Shown here in pieces: positions 8,802 to 16,852 of a DNA stretch of 40,128 nucleotides. The stretch's first letter is position 1. Each line of letters starts with the position of its first letter. The translations under genes and the position numbers were made by a program. The notes under the pieces were generated by a model. It made no database searches and was not told the DNA's origin. It was given only the letters and a program-made list of their open reading frames with translations. Origin of the DNA: an uncultured Rhodospirillaceae bacterium (GTDB lineage: Bacteria; Pseudomonadota; Alphaproteobacteria; Rhodospirillales; Magnetospirillaceae). The DNA is taken from contig CAIUSV010000089.1 of assembly GCA_903901915.1 (NCBI GenBank), positions 1 through 40,128 of the forward strand. The letters run 5' to 3'.

Positions 8802-10495
8802 TGAACTCCCCCAAGACCTCGTTCGAGGTCCAGGTCCTGGCGGACAAGAATTGGGTCATCGCCGAGATGGCCTCGGACGAGAAAGCCGCCAAATCCTTCG
8901 CCGAGAATCTGCTTCAGGCCGGCAACCATGTGGCGGTGCGGGTGGTCCGGGACTACGAGCGGCTGGACGGTACCCACAGCGAAACCGTGGTGATGGAGAA
9001 GAAGGCGGCGGAAAAGGCCGCCGGCGATCCTACCCTGTCACCGATCACCGAAGCCCCGTTGTGTGCCGAGCTGGAGGATTTCTACGGCCTGGCGGCGCGC
9101 ACCACCATCGGCAAGCTGTTACGCAAGTATCTCGACGAGGCGCTGATCACGCCGACCGAACTGCTGCACGACGCCAAGGAGATGAAGCGGTTCGGCGACA
9201 AGGGCAACCTGCTGTTTTCCGCCATCGACAAGGTTTCGTCGTTGCAGGCGCGGGCGGCCGGCGAAGAGACCGGCAAGGGCCGCAAGGAGTTCCTGGATAA
9301 ATCGTGGGACGGGCTGAACAAGCGGGCCAGGGACTTCGCCGCCACCAAGCCCAAGGCGCCCCAGACCTTCGCCCAGGCGCTGGCCGCCGCCGGTCAGGGC
9401 GCCGGCCAACCCTTCGCCCTCCGGGCGCTGGTCTCGATGGCGCTGCTGGAGAAGCGCAGCTGGTTCGGCAAGTTGGATCTGCTGATCGCCTGGGCCGCCG
9501 AGCCGGCGGCGGCGGATCATATGCCGGTGATCGACGGCGTCATCGCCGATCTCACCGTGCCGGCGCAGGTGATTCAGGATCTGCTGGGCTTTCAGTCCAA
9601 TCTGGCCTCGGCGCTGTGCCAGATCGCCGACCTGACCGAGGGCAAGGCCGAGACGGCCAAGTTCGCCCCCGAGACCTTTACCGAACTCAACAAGCTTTTC
9701 GCCGCCGGCCGCCTGCCCCTGGCCCGCGAAATCCTGATGTCTCGCGTGGTGCGCGAGATCGGTGGCGCCAATCCGCTGTCGCGCAACGACCCCGGGCAGG
9801 AATACGAGATGTTCCACAAGGTGCTGCATCGCCTTGTCGACCGCGACAATGTCATCGGTGGGCCGCATATGGCCGAGGCCCTGTTGCAGCGGGGAAGCCG
9901 CGTGCTCAACGCCGGCGGTGGCACCGTGTCGGCGCCGCAGGCGCTGCAGCTGATGCTGGCGGCGCTGGGTGACGGCTGTGTCCGGCTACAGTTCATGCTG
10001 ACGCTGTGCGCGTCGGCGTTGGGCAAGAGCATGGGCGACGTCCTGACCGAGGTGTTGTCCACCCAGGTGCGCAAGGCCACTCATATCGACCAGTGGATCG
10101 CGGTGCGGGTGCTGCCGCGCGACCGCATGGCGGCGTTGACCGCCGCCGCCAAGGCGATGAAGACTTGCCCGGTGCTGATGGACGAGTTCAAGATACCGCT
10201 GCGCGATCATATCGACGAGGTGATGGTCCGCTATCTCCAGGACGAGGGCGTCATCGAAAAGATCGACAAGCCCGACGACCCCCTGGCCGCGCGGGCGATT
10301 CGTCTGGTCAAGTTCTGCGGCTCGGGCGTGCTGATCGAGGGAAAGTCGCTCAACATGGCCAAGGCCCGTGTCATCGAGCACCTGCGCCAGAAGCAATTCG
10401 AGGAGAAATTCCTGGCCAGCGTTTCCGATCCCGGTCAGGGCGAAAAGCATCTGCGCGATTTTCACCGCCTGCTGGTGGAGTGCGGCTTCAGCTGA
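8801..10495 (+). CDS. Conserved-looking protein of unknown function (564 aa)
   Basis: The start is the ATG at 8801, which overlaps the last base of the Sel1 gene stop and has GGGGGAGGG just upstream. The N-terminal 70 or so residues (FEVQVLADKNWVIAEMASDEKAAKSFAEN and on) look like a small alpha/beta domain. The rest is predominantly helical with no TM segment or signal peptide, and includes a repeated-helix region (residues about 240-540) with LLEKRSWFGKLDLLIAW and VLHRLVDRDNVIGGPHMAEALL. A Lys-rich charged stretch sits near 55-75. No family or catalytic motif was recognised. The pairing with a Sel1 scaffold suggests a complex in the cytoplasm, but this is inference. Its 3' end overlaps the convergent glycosyltransferase gene by 8 bp. 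Confidence 0.85.
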   Translation: MNSPKTSFEVQVLADKNWVIAEMASDEKAAKSFAENLLQAGNHVAVRVVRDYERLDGTHSETVVMEKKAAEKAAGDPTLSPITEAPLCAELEDFYGLAARTTIGKLLRKYLDEALITPTELLHDAKEMKRFGDKGNLLFSAIDKVSSLQARAAGEETGKGRKEFLDKSWDGLNKRARDFAATKPKAPQTFAQALAAAGQGAGQPFALRALVSMALLEKRSWFGKLDLLIAWAAEPAAADHMPVIDGVIADLTVPAQVIQDLLGFQSNLASALCQIADLTEGKAETAKFAPETFTELNKLFAAGRLPLAREILMSRVVREIGGANPLSRNDPGQEYEMFHKVLHRLVDRDNVIGGPHMAEALLQRGSRVLNAGGGTVSAPQALQLMLAALGDGCVRLQFMLTLCASALGKSMGDVLTEVLSTQVRKATHIDQWIAVRVLPRDRMAALTAAAKAMKTCPVLMDEFKIPLRDHIDEVMVRYLQDEGVIEKIDKPDDPLAARAIRLVKFCGSGVLIEGKSLNMAKARVIEHLRQKQFEEKFLASVSDPGQGEKHLRDFHRLLVECGFS

Positions 10496-11633
10496 CCGGA
10501 GGGTCCCTGACCTCGGCCGGCTTCATGGTCAAGCCGCCGCCGGTGACCATCTCCCGGTCGCCCCAGTGCACCTTGCGGCCGAACAGCGCCCGCACCCACA
10601 CCACCACGTTCAAGACCTCGCGCAGCGGCACCAGCCAGGGTTCGGCGGCGGGCAGGGGAAAGCGTCGGCGCAGCAGGCGATGCAGGACCTGGCGCAATAC
10701 CAGATGCAGCCCGATCGCCATCGCCGCGAAGCGGAACGGCCACGAGGCCAGAAACAGCACCTCGGGCAGCAGCGGACTCATGAAGATCGACAGCAGGTGA
10801 TCCATCGGCCGCACGGCGCGGACCGCCCGGCTCCAGCGCAATTCGTGGCGGACGAGGTCGCCCAGCGTCTTCTCCGCCACTACGGTGGAAACCATGCAAT
10901 CGGCGAGTTTGACCTTGAAGCCGTGGCGGTTCAGCTCGTGGCCGAACACGAAGTCCTGGGCGACCGCGTCGGCCATGGCCTCGAATCCGCCGATCGCGTC
11001 CAGCGAGCGGCGGGTTACCGCGATGGCGGCGCCATAGCAGATGTCCATGTCGCGCCGGGCGAGGTCGACCAGCACCGACGGAATGAACCAGTCATTGTGA
11101 TAGAGCGCCCCCAGATGCGACGCCAGCCCCGGCTCGGGGCTGCCGGAATACAGACAGGTGACGCCGCCGGTGGCGGGGTCTTCCAACGGACGCGTGATGG
11201 CGGCAAGGAAACCGGGCGGCACCAGTACGTCGCTATCGACCATCACCAGCACCTCGTGCTTGGCCACCGACAGCATGTTGGCGAGGTTGGCGTTCTTGGG
11301 ATTGGCTCCAAGCCGGCGCCCGTCGATGACCAGGGCGGTGTCGAGCGTCGGGAACGCGGCCATCACCCGTTCGATGATCGGCCGGGCATCGTCGTCGGGG
11401 GCATGAAGCCCGAACACCACCTGAACCGCCGGAAAGTCCTGGGAACAGACCGAACGCAGGCATTCTTCCATGCGCGGCTTGGCGCCGTGCAGCGGGATCA
11501 GCACCGTGACCGGCGGCTGCCACGGCGACGACGGAGAAAGACGCGGGCCGCGTCGGCTATGGCGGATGGCCAGAACCAGATAAGCTAGACCGCCGGCGGC
11601 AAGGGCGGCGGCAACACATTGGATTAAAACCAT
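10488..11633 (-). CDS. HpnI-like (ceramide glucosyltransferase-type) glycosyltransferase
   Basis: This 381-residue membrane glycosyltransferase has an N-terminal hydrophobic segment (VAAALAAGGLAYLVLAI), a GT-A fold with PVTVLIPLHGAKP, NPKNANLANML, the metal/sugar DSD in VMVDSDVLVPP, AQDFVFG, and HELRWSRAVR, followed by C-terminal hydrophobic segments. These are the D1-D2-D3-(Q/R)xxRW-type signatures of GT21 ceramide glucosyltransferase and its hopanoid relative HpnI. It is clearly related to the HpnI encoded at 19379-20551 (both have NxxNL.NM, DSD, CLYSG/CLYVG and HE.RW) but is not the same gene. It is divergent from hpnA across about 130 bp. The acceptor could be a hopanoid or another lipid. 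Start ATG 11633 was chosen because the TM segment follows at once; the frame stays open upstream, but over hpnA as shadow. Confidence 0.85.
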   Translation of the reverse strand: MVLIQCVAAALAAGGLAYLVLAIRHSRRGPRLSPSSPWQPPVTVLIPLHGAKPRMEECLRSVCSQDFPAVQVVFGLHAPDDDARPIIERVMAAFPTLDTALVIDGRRLGANPKNANLANMLSVAKHEVLVMVDSDVLVPPGFLAAITRPLEDPATGGVTCLYSGSPEPGLASHLGALYHNDWFIPSVLVDLARRDMDICYGAAIAVTRRSLDAIGGFEAMADAVAQDFVFGHELNRHGFKVKLADCMVSTVVAEKTLGDLVRHELRWSRAVRAVRPMDHLLSIFMSPLLPEVLFLASWPFRFAAMAIGLHLVLRQVLHRLLRRRFPLPAAEPWLVPLREVLNVVVWVRALFGRKVHWGDREMVTGGGLTMKPAEVRDPPVS

Positions 11634-11762
11634 TTCTCTCCGCCGATCCTGGGCTTGCTCGGTGCCAGGATTAAAGAAACTATGGCGGATGCCAACACAA
11701 AAGTTGTAATTACCCAGTCGTTCGCCGGGTGGATCGTCACCCGGGAAGGCTGGGTGCTGTCT

Positions 11763-12755
11763 ATGTCTGGAACGGTTCTCGTCACCGGGGCGACCGGCTT
11801 CGTGGGTTCGGCGATCGTCCGCGCGCTGCTGGCGCGCGGGCTGTCGGTGCGTGTATTGGCGCGGCCTGGTTCCGATCGCCGCAATGTCCGCCACCTTCAG
11901 GTCGATCTGGTCGAAGGCAGCCTGGAGGACGAGGCCTCGCTGCGGCGCGCCGTCACCGGCTGCGCCTCGCTGATCCATGCGGCGGCCGACTACCGTATCT
12001 GGGTACCCGACGCCGCCGCCATGCTGCGCGCCAACGTCGATGGCACCAGGACGCTGATGCGCGCCGCCCTGGATGCCGGGGTCGGGCGCATCGTCTACAC
12101 CTCGTCGGTGGCGACGCTCGGTCATGCCGAAGGCGGCAGCGCCGACGAAGAGACCCCGAGCGCCCTGGCCGACATGGTGGGACCTTACAAGCGATCCAAG
12201 TTCCTGGCCGAGGCCGAGGTCCGGCGCATGGCGGTCGAGGACGGCTTGCCGGTGGTGATCGTCAATCCCTCGACTCCGGTGGGGCCGGGCGACGTCAAGC
12301 CGACCCCCACCGGACGCATGATCGTCGAGGCGGCCTCGGGGCGCATGCCGGCCTATGTGGATACCGGGCTGAACATCGTCCATGTCGAGGACGTCGCCCA
12401 GGGTCATCTGCTGGCGCTCGACAAGGGGCGCGTCGGCGAGCGTTACATTCTGGGTGGCGAAAACCTGTCGCTGGCCGACATCCTGGCCGAGATCGCGCGG
12501 CTCACCGGGCGCCAGCCGCCCAAGGTCAGGCTGCCGCGCCTGCCGCTGTTCCCGCTGGCGGTGGTGGCCGAGTTGTGGGCGCGGCTGGCCGGCGGCGAGC
12601 CCTTCGTCACCATCGACGGCCTGCGCATGGCGCGCTGGCACATGTTCTTTTCCTCCGCCAAGGCCGAGCGCGAGTTGGGCTACAGCCACCGGTCGGCTCA
12701 TCAGGCGCTGGCGGCGGCGGTGACGTGGTTCCGTGAAATCGGAGAGGTTGCATGA
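11763..12755 (+). CDS. hpnA: Hopanoid-associated sugar epimerase/dehydrogenase HpnA
   Basis: A 330-residue extended SDR-family protein. The Rossmann dinucleotide motif GATGFVG is at residues 9-15, and the catalytic YxxxK pair is Tyr142/Lys146 in GPYKRSK. The sequence VLVTGATGFVGSAIVRALL and the NVDGTRTLMRAAL segment are typical of HpnA, a hopanoid-cluster protein of undefined reaction that probably modifies a sugar or polyol headgroup. The ATG at 11763 was chosen because the Rossmann fold starts immediately; an upstream extension to 11655 has no family character. It heads the hpnA-hpnB-hpnD-shc-hpnG series and overlaps hpnB by 4 bp (ATGA). Confidence 0.92.
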   Translation: MSGTVLVTGATGFVGSAIVRALLARGLSVRVLARPGSDRRNVRHLQVDLVEGSLEDEASLRRAVTGCASLIHAAADYRIWVPDAAAMLRANVDGTRTLMRAALDAGVGRIVYTSSVATLGHAEGGSADEETPSALADMVGPYKRSKFLAEAEVRRMAVEDGLPVVIVNPSTPVGPGDVKPTPTGRMIVEAASGRMPAYVDTGLNIVHVEDVAQGHLLALDKGRVGERYILGGENLSLADILAEIARLTGRQPPKVRLPRLPLFPLAVVAELWARLAGGEPFVTIDGLRMARWHMFFSSAKAERELGYSHRSAHQALAAAVTWFREIGEVA

Positions 12756-13921
12756 GTCTCGCTACGTTGGCCGGGTTCGCCGGCGCCGGCGCCTGGGGTT
12801 GGCTGTTGTCCATGCGCGGCAACTTCTGGCGGGTCGAACCGGTCCCGACGGCGCCGGTCCCCGAGGAGTGGCCCGACGTGGTGGCGGTGATTCCCGCCCG
12901 CGACGAGGCCGAATTCATCGGATCGGCGGTCGAATCGCTGCTGTCGCAGAACTATCCCGGCCGCCTGTCGGTGGTGGTGGTGGACGATCATTCCAGCGAC
13001 GGCACCGCCGAGGTCGCCCGCGCCGCCGCCGAGGCCATCGCCGCCGCCGGTCATCTGACCGTGGTCCAGGCGCCCGAGCTGCCGCCCGGCTGGACCGGCA
13101 AGATGTGGGCGCAGAGCCACGGCGTCGCCACCGCCAAGACCTTGTATCCGGACGCCGAACTGCTGTTGCTGACCGATGCCGACATCCGTCACGGCAAGGG
13201 CGAGTTGCGGCGCATGGTGTCGCGGCTGATCGCCGATCGGTTGGACATGGCGTCGCTGATGGTGCGGCTGATGGCCGAAGGCTTCTGGGAGCGCGCCATC
13301 GTCCCCGCTTTCGTATTCTTTTTCCGCATGCTCTACCCGTTCTCGTGGGTGTCGGATCCGCGCAGTTCGACGGCGGCGGCGGCCGGCGGCTGGGTGCTGA
13401 TTCGCCGCTCGATGCTGGAGCGGATCGGCGGCGTGGCGGTGGTCAAGGACGCGCTGATCGACGATTGCGCCCTGGCGACGGCGGTCAAGGCCGAACGCGG
13501 CCGGCTCACCCTCGATCTCGCCGACGAGGCCGTCAGCATGCGCCGCTATCACGGGCCGGGGGGGCTGTGGGCGATGATCGCGCGCACCGCGTATACCCAG
13601 TTGCGCCATTCGCCGGCGCTGCTGGCCGGTACCGTGGCGCTGATGATCGTGGTCTTCGTGCTGCCGCCGTTCCTGGCGCTTCGCGGTGCCGGAGGGTCTT
13701 TGACCGGGGCGTTCACCTGGGCGGCCATGACCTTCGCCTATTTCCAGATGGTCCGCCACTACCGCCTGCTGCCGTTGTGGGCGCCGCTGCTGCCGATGGT
13801 ATCGCTGTTCTTCCTGGCGGCGACGGTTCATTCCGCGGTGCAGTACTGGGGCGGCCGTGGTGGCGAGTGGAAAGGGCGCAGTCAGGATATCAGGGCGCCC
13901 CTGGCCGGGGCGGCGCGTTGA
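12752..13921 (+). CDS. hpnB: Hopanoid-associated glycosyltransferase HpnB
   Basis: A 389-residue family 2 glycosyltransferase with a membrane-anchored N-terminus (LATLAGFAGAGAWGWLLS), the GT-A nucleotide-sugar site VVVVDDHSSDGT, a DADIRHG metal site and C-terminal hydrophobic segments (LMIVVFVLPPFLAL; VSLFFLAATVH). The order directly after hpnA and before hpnD supports HpnB. Its exact acceptor is not established; a role in tailoring the hopanoid side chain is inferred from context. The ATG at 12752 overlaps the hpnA stop as ATGA, and the gene's own TGA overlaps the TTG start of hpnD, so three genes are translationally chained. Confidence 0.92.
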   Translation: MSLATLAGFAGAGAWGWLLSMRGNFWRVEPVPTAPVPEEWPDVVAVIPARDEAEFIGSAVESLLSQNYPGRLSVVVVDDHSSDGTAEVARAAAEAIAAAGHLTVVQAPELPPGWTGKMWAQSHGVATAKTLYPDAELLLLTDADIRHGKGELRRMVSRLIADRLDMASLMVRLMAEGFWERAIVPAFVFFFRMLYPFSWVSDPRSSTAAAAGGWVLIRRSMLERIGGVAVVKDALIDDCALATAVKAERGRLTLDLADEAVSMRRYHGPGGLWAMIARTAYTQLRHSPALLAGTVALMIVVFVLPPFLALRGAGGSLTGAFTWAAMTFAYFQMVRHYRLLPLWAPLLPMVSLFFLAATVHSAVQYWGGRGGEWKGRSQDIRAPLAGAAR

Positions 13922-14784
13922 ACGCCGCCTCACCCGCCTTCGCCATCGATCCCGGCCAATATGACATGGTGGCCGAGGCCGTGCGCGCCTCCGGCTCGTC
14001 GTTCTACTGGGGCATGCGCCTGCTCAGCCGTCCCCGGCGTTTCGCCATGTATGCCGTCTACGCCTTCTGCCGCGAGGTCGATGACATCGCCGATGAACCC
14101 GGCGAGCCCGAGACTAAGCGGCGCCAATTGGCCGAATGGCGGGTCGAGCTGGATCGCCTCTATGCCGGGGCGCCCACTCACCCCATCGCCGTTGCCCTGG
14201 TCGGGCCGGTGGCGGCCTACGGCCTGCCCAAGGAGGATTTTCTGGCGGTGGTGGATGGCTGCGAGATGGACGGCCGCAATCAGATGGTGCGGCCCGACAT
14301 GGCGACGCTGAACCTCTATTGCGACCGCGTCGCCTGTGCCGTCGGAAGGTTATCGGTGCGGGTGTTCGGCGAGTTGCGGCCGCGCAGCCTGGACGTGGCC
14401 AACGCCACCGGCATGGCGCTGCAACTGACCAATATCCTGCGTGACGTGGCGGTGGACGCGCGGATCGGCCGGCTGTACCTGCCCGACGAACTGCTTGCCG
14501 CCCATGGCATCGCCGAAAGCGATCCGATGGCGGTGCTGGCGCATCCCAACCTGACGCGGGTCTGCCGCGACCTGGGCGCCATCGCCGCCGGCTATTTCGA
14601 GGCGTCCGACCGCGCCATGGCCGAATGCTCGCGCGCGGCGATGCGGCCGGCGACCTTGATGAAGGAGATGTATCGCGGCATCTTCCATCAGGTGGAAACG
14701 CAAGGCTTCGTGCCCCGCGATCCACCGGTCAAGGTGTCGAAGGGCTTCAAGCTGTGGTGTATTCTGCGCCACGGTCTGCTGTGA
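13918..14784 (+). CDS. hpnD: Presqualene diphosphate synthase HpnD
   Basis: A trans-isoprenyl diphosphate synthase of the squalene/phytoene synthase class (288 residues). HpnD condenses two farnesyl diphosphates to presqualene diphosphate. The first Asp-rich motif is DDIAD at residues 55-59 within YAFCREVDDIADE, and the second is in NILRDVAVDARIGRLYLP. RASGSSFYWGMRLL and EMDGRNQMVRPD resemble HpnD more than HpnC. The start is taken as TTG 13918, which overlaps the hpnB stop as TTGA; the first in-frame ATG (13966) would remove family-like N-terminal sequence. In most clusters hpnC and hpnE stand beside hpnD to finish squalene; neither is here, so they are encoded elsewhere or this enzyme does more than HpnD normally does. 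Confidence 0.9.
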   Translation: MNAASPAFAIDPGQYDMVAEAVRASGSSFYWGMRLLSRPRRFAMYAVYAFCREVDDIADEPGEPETKRRQLAEWRVELDRLYAGAPTHPIAVALVGPVAAYGLPKEDFLAVVDGCEMDGRNQMVRPDMATLNLYCDRVACAVGRLSVRVFGELRPRSLDVANATGMALQLTNILRDVAVDARIGRLYLPDELLAAHGIAESDPMAVLAHPNLTRVCRDLGAIAAGYFEASDRAMAECSRAAMRPATLMKEMYRGIFHQVETQGFVPRDPPVKVSKGFKLWCILRHGLL

Positions 14785-14786
14785 TA

Positions 14787-14813
14787 CCTCCGAACGAATG
14801 ATTCGTTCGGAGG
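14787..14813. repeat. Perfect palindrome between hpnD and shc
   Basis: Thirteen-base arms (14787-14799 and 14801-14813, left arm CCTCCGAACGAAT) flank a single central base. It starts 3 bp after the hpnD stop. As RNA it would form a hairpin, though without a T-tract. It could be an mRNA-stabilising or attenuating element inside the operon, an extragenic repeat, or a protein-binding site. GC-rich sequence with a second weaker hairpin (GCCGCGGC/GCCGCGC) follows before shc. The whole hpnD-shc gap is 141 bp, the longest within this transcription unit. Confidence 0.7.
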
Positions 14814-14925
14814 CAAGGCCAAGGGCCGCCGCGGCTTATGCCGCGCTAGCCAAGCGCGAGCGCCCGGCGCCGGAGGGGCAACTAGGCGAGCCACGTCGGT
14901 GGCTTGCCCGGACGAGAGGTTGGAC

Positions 14926-16848
14926 GTGTCCTTTAACGAGATGAATTCCCTTGAAAACGCGGTGAACCAGTCGGCCGCCGCGCTGTTGAAGCAGCAGCGG
15001 CCCGATGGCCACTGGGTGTTCAAGCTGGAGGCCGATGCCACCATTCCGGCCGAGTTCATCTTGTATCTGCACTATCTCGACGAGCGCGACCCCGAATTGG
15101 AAGGGCGCATCGCCGTCTATCTGCGCCAGATTCAGGAAGACCATGGCGGCTGGCCGCTGTTCCATGGCGGTGATTTCAATATCAGCGCCTCGGTCAAGGC
15201 GTACTACGCGCTGAAGGCGGTGGGCGACGACATCGACGCCCCCCACATGAAGCGGGCGCGCGAAGCCATCCTGGCCCATGGCGGTGCCGCCACCGCCAAC
15301 GTCTTCACCCGCACCCTGCTGGCCCTGTTCGGCCAGATTCCGTGGCATGGCGTGCCGGTGATGCCGGTGGAGATCATGCTGCTGCCCAAGTGGTTTCCTT
15401 TCCACCTGGACAAGGTCAGCTATTGGTCGCGCACGGTGATCGTGCCGCTGATCGTGCTGATGAGCCTGCGGCCCCGGGCGCGCAATCCGTTGAACATCGA
15501 CATCGGCGAACTGTTTCCCGTTCCGCCCGCGAAGGTGAGCAACTGGTACCTGGACGAGGTCCGCTCCAACTGGGCCTATTTCTTCCGGGCGCTGGACCGG
15601 GTGCTGCACAAGGTGGTGCGCTTCTTCCCCAAGGGGCTGCGGCGCAAGGCCATCGACAAGGCGGTGGCGTTTGTCGATGAGCGGCTCAACGGCGAGGACG
15701 GGTTGGGCGCCATCTTTCCGGCCATGGTCAATTCGGTGCTGATGTACGACGTGCTGGGGGTGCCGGCCGACGATCCCCGCGTCGTGATCGCCAAGCAGTC
15801 GATCCGCAATCTGGTGGTCGAGGAGGGCGAGCGCGCCTGGGTGCAGCCCTGCCTGTCGCCCATATGGGATACCGCCCTGGCCACCCACGCCATCCTCGAG
15901 GTGGGCGGGCCCGAGGCCGAGGCGGCGGCGCGCAAGGCCGCCGACTGGATGGTCGAGCGCCAGATCGTCGATGTGGTCGGCGACTGGGCGGCGCAGCGCC
16001 CCGGTCTGGAGCCGGGCGGCTGGGCCTTCCAGTACGCCAACCCCCACTACCCCGACGTGGACGATACCGCCGTGGTGATGGCGGCGCTGGATCGCATCGA
16101 CCCGCAGGCCTACGAGGAGGCCATCCGCAAGGGGGCGGTGTGGCTGCGTGGCATGCAGAGCAAGGGCGGCGGCTGGGGGGCGTTCGACGCCGAAAACACC
16201 GCCTATTTCCTCAACCACATTCCCTTCGCCGACCATGGCGCCCTGCTCGACCCGCCCACCGCCGACGTGTCGGCGCGCTGTGTCTCGGTGCTGTCGGTGC
16301 TGGGCGAGCGTCACAAGGACGTGGTTGCCCACGAGGGCGTCGATTACCTGCTGCGCGAGCAGGAGGCCGACGGCTCGTGGTTCGGCCGCTGGGGCACCAA
16401 CTACATCTACGGCACATGGTCGAGCCTGGCGGCGCTCAATGCCGCCGGCCTGACCCATGACCACCCGGCTTACCGCAAGGCGGTCCGCTGGCTGGAATCC
16501 AAGCAGCGGGAAGACGGCGGCTGGGGCGAGGACGGTCGTTCGTACTGGACCGGCCAGCCCCCGGGCGAGGGCACGGTCAGCACGCCGTCGCAGACCGCCT
16601 GGGCGGTGCTGGGGCTGATGGCGGCGGGCGAGGTCGCCAGTCCGGCGGTGGCGCGCGGCATCGACTATCTGATCCGCACCCGCAACGCCGAGGGGCTGTG
16701 GGACGAGGAACACTATACCGCCGTCGGCTTCCCCCGGGTGTTCTACCTGCGTTACCACGGCTATCGGCAGTTCTTCCCGGTGTGGGCCTTGGCCCGCTAC
16801 CGCAACCTCACCACGGGCAATGCCGGCCCGGTGATGCACGCGCTGTAG
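14926..16848 (+). CDS. shc: Squalene-hopene cyclase
   Basis: Cyclises squalene to hopene and hopanol at the inner membrane. The protein (640 residues from GTG 14926) has the catalytic Asp-rich DxDD motif as DVDD at 377-380 (PDVDDTAVV). Several QW repeats are visible, for example QEDHGGWPLF, QSKGGGWGAF, QEADGSWFGRW and KQREDGGWGED. Length and order match HpnF/SHC. GTG 14926 was preferred because GAGAGGT lies 5 nt upstream (14914-14920); ATG 14941 is the alternative and would lose five residues. It follows hpnD after a 141-bp gap containing a palindrome, and is separated by only 4 bp from hpnG. Confidence 0.96.
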   Translation: MSFNEMNSLENAVNQSAAALLKQQRPDGHWVFKLEADATIPAEFILYLHYLDERDPELEGRIAVYLRQIQEDHGGWPLFHGGDFNISASVKAYYALKAVGDDIDAPHMKRAREAILAHGGAATANVFTRTLLALFGQIPWHGVPVMPVEIMLLPKWFPFHLDKVSYWSRTVIVPLIVLMSLRPRARNPLNIDIGELFPVPPAKVSNWYLDEVRSNWAYFFRALDRVLHKVVRFFPKGLRRKAIDKAVAFVDERLNGEDGLGAIFPAMVNSVLMYDVLGVPADDPRVVIAKQSIRNLVVEEGERAWVQPCLSPIWDTALATHAILEVGGPEAEAAARKAADWMVERQIVDVVGDWAAQRPGLEPGGWAFQYANPHYPDVDDTAVVMAALDRIDPQAYEEAIRKGAVWLRGMQSKGGGWGAFDAENTAYFLNHIPFADHGALLDPPTADVSARCVSVLSVLGERHKDVVAHEGVDYLLREQEADGSWFGRWGTNYIYGTWSSLAALNAAGLTHDHPAYRKAVRWLESKQREDGGWGEDGRSYWTGQPPGEGTVSTPSQTAWAVLGLMAAGEVASPAVARGIDYLIRTRNAEGLWDEEHYTAVGFPRVFYLRYHGYRQFFPVWALARYRNLTTGNAGPVMHAL

Positions 16849-16852
16849 CCCG

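Noticed and set aside
11655-11762. Longer N-terminus for HpnA
   Set aside because: The Rossmann fold starts right after the ATG at 11763; the upstream residues lack family character and cover the divergent promoter region.
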